In this document: positions 58,991 through 64,000 of the stretch, piece by piece | Layout of the letters: every line of letters starts with the position of its first letter | Position numbering within the stretch: position 1 is the stretch's first letter | NCBI GenBank assembly: GCA_016208015.1 | Contig: JACQYW010000012.1 | Location: forward strand, 124,001 to 188,000 | Origin: Nitrosomonadales bacterium | GTDB lineage: Bacteria > Pseudomonadota > Gammaproteobacteria > Burkholderiales > Gallionellaceae | Length of the DNA: 64,000 nucleotides | Direction: 5' to 3' | Translations under genes and position numbers: made by a program | Notes under the pieces: generated by a model | What the model was told of the DNA's origin: nothing | Database searches by the model: none | What the model saw: the letters and a program-made list of their open reading frames with translations, nothing else

Positions 58991-60229
58991 ATGAGTTCCG
59001 ATAATGGTTGGCTGGCCGGCTTCAAAGGCGATTACGAGAAGATATTTGTCAAGGAATGGTCGCCGTATGTGGGCGCGATATTGCTGGTTTTTGTGATCAT
59101 TGCACTGATGATCAACGGCTTGTTCTGGGGAATATTCGGCGGTGTGCGCTACTGGGGAGATAACATCAACCACCTGATCGGGTTGGGGCCGTTGATCGGC
59201 GTACCCAAGGTGGAAGAGGGCTTTCTCACTTATCGCATGTCGCTGATGAATATCGTGCTGTTGCTGGGTGCCTTTAGCGCGGCGCTCATGTCGCGACAGT
59301 TTCAGATCAGCCGTCCGCCCAAGCTTGAACTGGTTTGGGGCGCGCTGGGCGGCACATTGATGGGTACCGGTGCTGCGCTTGCCGGCGGTTGCACTACGGG
59401 CGGTTTCCTCAATCCGGTACTGCACTCATCCCCGGCGGGATGGATGATGTGGATCGGTTTGCTGGCGGGCTCGGTGATCGGCCTGAAGCTGCTGCTGTGG
59501 ACACTGGAAAACATTGAATGGGGTACGGTGGCCCCCCGGGGGCTCGTTACACCGCCGGGGCTGCGGCGTGCATACCCGTTCATCGGTCTGGCGGTGATCG
59601 TTGGTGTGATGCTGTGGGCGACCGGCTGGTATGGCTCCAGCGACACCGTGCTGGTTTCGCGTGCGGTGATCGTGCTGCTCGGATTCGCCATCGGCTTCAT
59701 CATGCACCGTGCGCGCTTGTGTTTTGCCCGGGCCTTTCGCGAGCCGTTCATGACCGCCGAAGGCGACATGACCAAGGCCGTCATCCTGGCGCTGGCCATC
59801 GGCATTCCCATCGCGGCGTTCCTGTTCGAGAAGAAGGTGATCGACCCCTATATCGCGATCCCCCCGACCTTCTGGCTGGGTTCCCTGCTGGGCGGCCTCA
59901 TCTTCGGCATCGGCATGATCTTCGCCGGCGGCTGCGCCTCAGGCTCGCTGTGGCGGATGGGTGAAGGTCATCTCAAGTTGTGGGTGGCGATGTTCTTCTT
60001 CGCCTGGATGGGTTCCACCGCCAGCGCACTGCTGAAGAAGGCCGGCATCACCTCGCTCGATGAAGACAATGTCGAAAGTTTCGATGTCACCGGCATCGGC
60101 TACCAGGCCTACTGGCCCGATATCCTCCCCGGCTGGGGCTGGACGCTGGTTGTCAGCGGCTTATTGCTGCTGGTTTGGTACGCCTTTGTGCGTTACAACG
60201 AATCCACGGAAAAATTCACTGTGTTCTGA
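58991..60229 (+). CDS. YeeE/YedE-family (TsuA-like) membrane transporter
   Basis: A 412-residue polytopic protein with about ten hydrophobic segments. Three family cysteine motifs are present: AGGCTTGGFLNP, RARLCFARAFRE and AGGCASGSLWRMGEG. In TsuA such cysteines hand thiosulfate through the membrane; related proteins carry other sulfur compounds. The protein has two internally related halves, each with an AGGC motif. GGGAGG precedes the ATG and the stop overlaps a possible upstream start of the octahaem gene, indicating an operon. Confidence 0.85.
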   Translation: MSSDNGWLAGFKGDYEKIFVKEWSPYVGAILLVFVIIALMINGLFWGIFGGVRYWGDNINHLIGLGPLIGVPKVEEGFLTYRMSLMNIVLLLGAFSAALMSRQFQISRPPKLELVWGALGGTLMGTGAALAGGCTTGGFLNPVLHSSPAGWMMWIGLLAGSVIGLKLLLWTLENIEWGTVAPRGLVTPPGLRRAYPFIGLAVIVGVMLWATGWYGSSDTVLVSRAVIVLLGFAIGFIMHRARLCFARAFREPFMTAEGDMTKAVILALAIGIPIAAFLFEKKVIDPYIAIPPTFWLGSLLGGLIFGIGMIFAGGCASGSLWRMGEGHLKLWVAMFFFAWMGSTASALLKKAGITSLDEDNVESFDVTGIGYQAYWPDILPGWGWTLVVSGLLLLVWYAFVRYNESTEKFTVF

Positions 60230-60285
60230 TGACTAACGAGCAGGGTCGCCATTTGGAAGCTATCAATCAAGTCAAGGGGAAGCAT

Positions 60286-61905
60286 ATGCTACGCATCCGC
60301 AGGTCTACAATCGTATTGTTGTTAGGGTGGTTTGCATTGATCGGGGCAGGTATTGCGCACGCCAGCGAGGCGCCGCCTGTCAAACTCAACACAACGGCAG
60401 ATCACAGCAAGTTCAAGGAATTGCAGAAGCAGTTCAAATCGGGGCCCGAGGTCACCAAGGCTTGCCTGTCCTGCCATACCGAGGCCGCCAGGCAAGTGCA
60501 CCGCACCAAGCACTGGACATGGGAATTCCTGAATCCGGACAACCAGCAGCGTCTGGGCAAGAAGAACGTGATGAACAACTTCTGCATTTCGATCTCGCAG
60601 AATTATCCTTTCTGTACCGGCTGCCATGTCGGCTATGGCTGGAAGGACAAGAACTTCGACTTCACCAGCGAGGCGAATGTCGACTGCCTGGTTTGCCATG
60701 ACACCACGGGGACCTACAAAAAGCCGGCAGGACTGGCGGGTAATCCGGTGGTTGGAAAGCCGATGGAGATGCCGCCCGGTTCCGGCAAGATCGTCAACCC
60801 GGTTGACCTTGCCCGGGTAGCCCAGAAGATCGGCAAGACCAGCCGCGATACCTGCGGTGCTTGCCACTTTTTCGGTGGCGGCGGCGATGGAGTCAAGCAC
60901 GGCGACATGGATAGCTCGCTTGCCGCGCCCGACCCCGAGGTCGACATCCACATGGATGCCACCGGACTCGACTTTACCTGTAGCACCTGCCACAAGACCT
61001 CAAGTCATGATGTGCCGGGCAGCCGCTACAAGCCGACAGCGACCGAGAAGCACAGTGCCTACATCCGGGGCAAGGCCGATCAGGGCAACCCGGCCACTTG
61101 CCAGGCCTGTCATGGCAACACCCCGCACAAGACCGAAATTCTCCTGAAGCAGGTTCGCATGAACACGCACGCCGAGAAAATGGCCTGTCAGACCTGCCAT
61201 ATACCTTACTTTGCACGCGGCGGCGTTCCCACCAAGCTGTCCTGGGACTGGTCAACCGCCGGCAAGCTGGATGCCAACGGCAAGCAGTTCACGATCAAGG
61301 ATGAACACGGCCATCCCACCTACGCTTCCCACAAGGGTGACTTCGTCCTTGGTGAAAACGTGAAGCCCGAGTACCGCTGGTTCAACGGCGATATCAAGTA
61401 CACGCTGCTGGGTGACAAAGTCGAGAAATCCGATACGCCGACTCCGATCAACCGCATCGACGGTTCGCCTGTGGACGGTCGCTCGATGATCTGGCCCATG
61501 AAGATCATGCGCGGCGTCCAGCCATTCGATCCGGTGAACAAGACGCTGGTCATGCCGCATACGGCGGGGCCGGGCGGTTACTGGAAGGAACTCAAGTGGG
61601 AAAGTGCGATTGCCGACGGCATGCAGAACATGGGCGCGCCCTTCTCGGGCAAGGTGGATTTCATCAAGACCGAAATGTACTGGCCAATCACCCATATGGT
61701 CGCTTCAAAAGAGAAGGTGGTCACCTGCGCCGAATGCCATACAGTTGACAGCCGGCTCAAGGGGATCGATGGTATCTATATGCCCGGTTACAGCAAATTT
61801 GGCTGGCTAGAACGAGTAGGTTGGCTGATTGCGCTTGCCGCACTCATCGGTGTGCTGATTCACGGCGGCGCACGTATCTACCTCTCATTAAGAAAGGCTG
61901 GGTAA
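60286..61905 (+). CDS. Octahaem cytochrome c, tetrathionate-reductase (OTR) family, with C-terminal membrane anchor
   Basis: A 539-residue protein with a signal peptide (cut near AHA, residue 26), eight CxxCH sites (starting at residues 60, 110, 134, 190, 232, 272, 301 and 481) and a transmembrane helix at about 511-530. The spacing and the long haem-free stretch between the seventh and eighth sites fit the octahaem tetrathionate reductase family. The start at 60286 has AAGGGG upstream; ATG at 60229 would add 19 residues before the signal peptide. Tetrathionate, nitrite or hydroxylamine are known substrates of the family in vitro. With the cytochrome b gene next to it, it is likely quinone-linked. 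Confidence 0.85.
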   Translation: MLRIRRSTIVLLLGWFALIGAGIAHASEAPPVKLNTTADHSKFKELQKQFKSGPEVTKACLSCHTEAARQVHRTKHWTWEFLNPDNQQRLGKKNVMNNFCISISQNYPFCTGCHVGYGWKDKNFDFTSEANVDCLVCHDTTGTYKKPAGLAGNPVVGKPMEMPPGSGKIVNPVDLARVAQKIGKTSRDTCGACHFFGGGGDGVKHGDMDSSLAAPDPEVDIHMDATGLDFTCSTCHKTSSHDVPGSRYKPTATEKHSAYIRGKADQGNPATCQACHGNTPHKTEILLKQVRMNTHAEKMACQTCHIPYFARGGVPTKLSWDWSTAGKLDANGKQFTIKDEHGHPTYASHKGDFVLGENVKPEYRWFNGDIKYTLLGDKVEKSDTPTPINRIDGSPVDGRSMIWPMKIMRGVQPFDPVNKTLVMPHTAGPGGYWKELKWESAIADGMQNMGAPFSGKVDFIKTEMYWPITHMVASKEKVVTCAECHTVDSRLKGIDGIYMPGYSKFGWLERVGWLIALAALIGVLIHGGARIYLSLRKAG

Positions 61906-61909
61906 CATC

Positions 61910-62515
61910 ATGGCTAACACAAGAATCTATGTTTTCAACCGGTTCAACCGTTTCTGGCACTGGGGGCAGGCACTGCTCGTGATCACAATGCTGATCACGG
62001 GTTTCGAGGTACACGGTTCCTACTCATTGTTCGGCTTCGAGAAGGCAGTCGGCTATCACACCATCGCCGCCTGGTCACTGATCAGTTTGTGGGCTTTTGC
62101 TTTTTTCTGGCTATTCACAACGGGCGAATGGAAGCAGTACATTCCAACGCTTGAGAAGGTTGATGCCATGATCAAGTACTACATCACGGGCATCTTTACC
62201 AAGGCACCGCATCCCTTCCGGCTGACCCAGCTTCACAAGCACAATCCGCTGCAGCGGATCGCCTACCTGACCATTTTGTCGGTCGTTGGGCCGATTATCT
62301 GGTCGACCGGTTTGCTATATATCTTCCACGACTACTGGACCGAGTGGGGATTGCGCGCCTTTGTTTCGCTGGAATGGGTGGCCTTCTTTCATACCATGGC
62401 GGCCTTCATGATGCTGGCTTTCGTGATCGTTCATGTCTACCTGATCACGACAGGCCACACGATCGGTGCACACCTCAAAGCCATGATTACCGGATGGGAG
62501 GAAGTAGACGATTGA
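61910..62515 (+). CDS. Membrane cytochrome b (thiosulfate-reductase/b561 type)
   Basis: A 201-residue protein with four hydrophobic helices. Histidines suited to bind two b haems are in RFNRFWHWGQ, VGYHTIAAW, EWVAFFHTMAAF and FVIVHVYLITTGH. The order and spacing resemble the cytochrome b subunits of hydrogenases, formate dehydrogenase and Otr/Phs-type systems. It begins four bases after the octahaem gene, so the two proteins likely form one membrane complex exchanging electrons with quinone. Confidence 0.85.
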   Translation: MANTRIYVFNRFNRFWHWGQALLVITMLITGFEVHGSYSLFGFEKAVGYHTIAAWSLISLWAFAFFWLFTTGEWKQYIPTLEKVDAMIKYYITGIFTKAPHPFRLTQLHKHNPLQRIAYLTILSVVGPIIWSTGLLYIFHDYWTEWGLRAFVSLEWVAFFHTMAAFMMLAFVIVHVYLITTGHTIGAHLKAMITGWEEVDD

Positions 62516-62617
62516 TGTTCCGGTAGCAAAAGCAGGTTGACAGCCGATCAGCCCCGTGCTCTGCCTTAACGAGTAGCAGAGCGTGGGGCACGCGAAGCGG
62601 AAGTCGCAACGGGCGAG

Positions 62618-62845
62618 ATGCGAGTGCCTGCAGGAGAGCGGCATCACGTTGGTGTTTTCCGGTCTCAAGAGACAGGTGCTCGTGGTGATGCATCGCACCG
62701 GACTGTTCGACGAAATCAGCCGGAAGCACGCCTTCACCAACGAAGACATGGCGCCTGAATCGATCTGCGAGCGGTTAGCGATGAGGACAAGGATGATCCG
62801 ACCAATCCTTGCAGGAAACTGTCCCGGGCAAAAGCGGGACAGTCG
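62618..62845 (+). pseudogene. SulP STAS-domain C-terminal remnant
   Basis: From about 62618 the frame ECLQESGITLVFSGLKRQVL then VVMHRTGLFDEISRKHAFTN closely matches the STAS end of the SulP protein at 55931-58084 (ERLRSNGIRVVFSGLKKQVL then DIMRHSGLLAYIGEENIFSD). After ESICERL a one-base shift lets the frame continue as SDEDKDDPTNPCRKLS. No start or transport domain is present, so it is a gene relic. The next SulP gene starts at 62882. Confidence 0.75.
62818..62843 (+). terminator. Stem-loop before the third SulP gene
   Basis: ACTGTCCCG/CGGGACAGT, a 9-bp stem with an 8-base loop at the end of the remnant; an AT-rich stretch follows 8 bases later. It may be the terminator of the lost SulP gene, now upstream of the next gene. 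Confidence 0.5.
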
Positions 62846-62881
62846 AAAAGTTATTTAATTAATTCACACAGGTTCACGGCA

Positions 62882-64000
62882 ATGAATGATGCAGTAAAAG
62901 AAGCTGGTTGGTTTCAAGGTATGCGCGCAACGATAGGCAAGGATGCACTGGCTTCAGTAGTCGTCTTTCTGGTGGCATTGCCGCTGTGCATGGGCGTGGC
63001 GATCGCTTCCGGCGTGTCGCCGATGGCGGGTCTGGTCACCGGCATCGTCGGCGGTCTGGTGGTCGGACTGATCGCGGGTTCGCCCCTGCAGGTGAGCGGA
63101 CCGGCGGCGGGTCTGACCGTGCTGGTCTGGCAACTGGTGCAGCATCACGGCATCGCGATGCTGGGCGTGATCGTGCTGCTGGCCGGGTTGCTGCAACTGG
63201 CTGCCGGGTTGTTCAAGCTCGGGCAATGGTTCCGCGCCGTGTCGCCCGCCGTCATCCACGGCATGCTGGCCGGCATCGGTGTGCTAATCCTCGCCTCGCA
63301 ATTCCATGTCATGCTCGACAAGAAACCGATCGGTTCCGGCATCGATAACTTCGGCGGTATCGTGCCGGCGCTGATGGATACCTTCTCCTCGGGCAGCACC
63401 TCGGTGCAGGCCTTTTACATCGGCTTGCTGACCATCGCGCTGATCGTGCTGTGGAGCTTGTACGCACCGAAACGCCTGAAGGTATTGCCGGGGCCGCTGG
63501 TGGCGGTGGTGGTGGCGGTGATCATCGCTGCTGTGATGGAACTCAAGATCAAATACATCCCCGATCTGCTCGCCAATCCGGAAGACATCAATAATTTCTG
63601 GGCTGTCATCCAGTACCCCACGCTGGAGAGTTTGTACCACGCCTTCGACAAGGACATCCTCATCGCCGCCGTGTCGGTCGCCTTCATCGCCAGCGCCGAG
63701 ACGCTACTGAGCGCGAGTGCGGTGGACCAGTTGCACCAGGGGCCGCGCACCAAATACGACAAGGAACTGGTTGCGCAGGGTGTCGGCAATTCCATCTGCG
63801 GCGTGCTCGGCGCGCTGCCAATGACCGGCGTGATCGTGCGTTCCACCGCCAACGTCGAGGCGGGCGGCAAGACGCGCGCTTCGGCTTTCCTGCACGGCGT
63901 CTGGCTGCTGATGTTCGCGGCAGTGCTGCCGTTCACGCTGAGTTACATCCCGGTCGCCAGCTTGGCGGCGGTGCTGGTGTTCACCGGTTACAAGCTGGCT
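62882..64000 (+). CDS. SulP-family anion transporter, N-terminal part
   Basis: Open from ATG at 62882 to the window end, 373 codons. The N-terminus MNDAVKEAGWFQGMRATIGK leads into a SulP transport domain: DALASVVVFLVALPLCMGVAIASG, SGPAAGLTVLVWQLV and the later SAETLLSASAVDQ loop. This subgroup differs clearly from the two SulP proteins upstream: it starts with ALPLCMGVAIASGVSP and resembles the class often linked to carbonic anhydrase, so bicarbonate is a plausible cargo. The C-terminus and any STAS or anhydrase domain are outside the window. Confidence 0.85.
   Translation, partial: MNDAVKEAGWFQGMRATIGKDALASVVVFLVALPLCMGVAIASGVSPMAGLVTGIVGGLVVGLIAGSPLQVSGPAAGLTVLVWQLVQHHGIAMLGVIVLLAGLLQLAAGLFKLGQWFRAVSPAVIHGMLAGIGVLILASQFHVMLDKKPIGSGIDNFGGIVPALMDTFSSGSTSVQAFYIGLLTIALIVLWSLYAPKRLKVLPGPLVAVVVAVIIAAVMELKIKYIPDLLANPEDINNFWAVIQYPTLESLYHAFDKDILIAAVSVAFIASAETLLSASAVDQLHQGPRTKYDKELVAQGVGNSICGVLGALPMTGVIVRSTANVEAGGKTRASAFLHGVWLLMFAAVLPFTLSYIPVASLAAVLVFTGYKLA

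Overview
The window looks like chromosome from a free-living betaproteobacterium of the Nitrosomonadales/Gallionellaceae type, related in gene content to sulfur- or iron-oxidising chemolithoautotrophs such as Sideroxydans, Sulfuricella or Thiobacillus. This is inferred from gene content and protein style, not from a database search. Supporting points are priB between rpsF and rpsR, the thrS-infC-rpmI-rplT-pheS-pheT-ihfA-merR block, feoAB, a GC-rich genome with dense genes, and a large sulfur-oxidation region. I found no rRNA, CRISPR array, insertion sequence, integrase or phage gene.

Bases 1-34,000 are mostly housekeeping. They hold the end of rlmD, a rhodanese, a HopJ-family gene, a Bax-inhibitor-like membrane protein, tRNA-Ser(UGA), a YfaZ-like porin, feoAB, dapA-bamC with an MBL hydrolase, and a RoxA-like oxygenase pair. 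These are followed by a peroxiredoxin-slyD pair, a YbbA-type ABC ATPase separated from its permease by an ugd gene, the rpsF-priB-rpsR-rplI operon, dnaB and tRNA-Val(GAC). An unusual MCE/Mla-type lipid transport cluster comes next: its ATPase subunit has lost its nucleotide-binding motifs and it contains a CHASE2 cyclase. Then come the thrS-to-merR translation/IHF operon, tRNA-Pro(GGG) and moaA.

Bases 34,000-42,600 open the sulfur region with a type I sulfide:quinone oxidoreductase downstream of a two-component system whose kinase carries a four-cysteine cluster. A second rhodanese, a broken gene, a DsrC/TusE-like protein without the C-terminal catalytic cysteines, and several small proteins (GIY-YIG-like, winged helix, 2OG-Fe dioxygenase, HIT, DUF4279) follow.

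Bases 42,600-64,000 are dominated by sulfite oxidation and anion transport. A leftward operon sat-aprM-aprB-aprA encodes the indirect AMP-dependent route from sulfite to sulfate with ATP formation. Downstream of it lies a small hypothetical/FKBP/TPR cluster. Divergent from sat is soeABC, the direct cytoplasmic molybdenum sulfite dehydrogenase, followed by two SulP-STAS anion transporters, one with a large coiled-coil insertion. Next is a four-gene electron-transfer module: a monohaem cytochrome c lacking any methionine in the mature form, a YeeE/YedE transporter, an octahaem tetrathionate-reductase-like cytochrome c with a C-terminal membrane anchor, and a cytochrome b. This block is bracketed by two related remnants that look like 3' ends of SulP genes. 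A third SulP-type transporter without a visible end runs off the window.

Together the genes suggest sulfide oxidation to sulfur at the quinone pool, oxidation of sulfite by both the APS route and the SoeABC route, sulfate export and/or bicarbonate uptake by SulP proteins, and a quinone-linked multihaem complex acting on a sulfur (or other) oxyanion.
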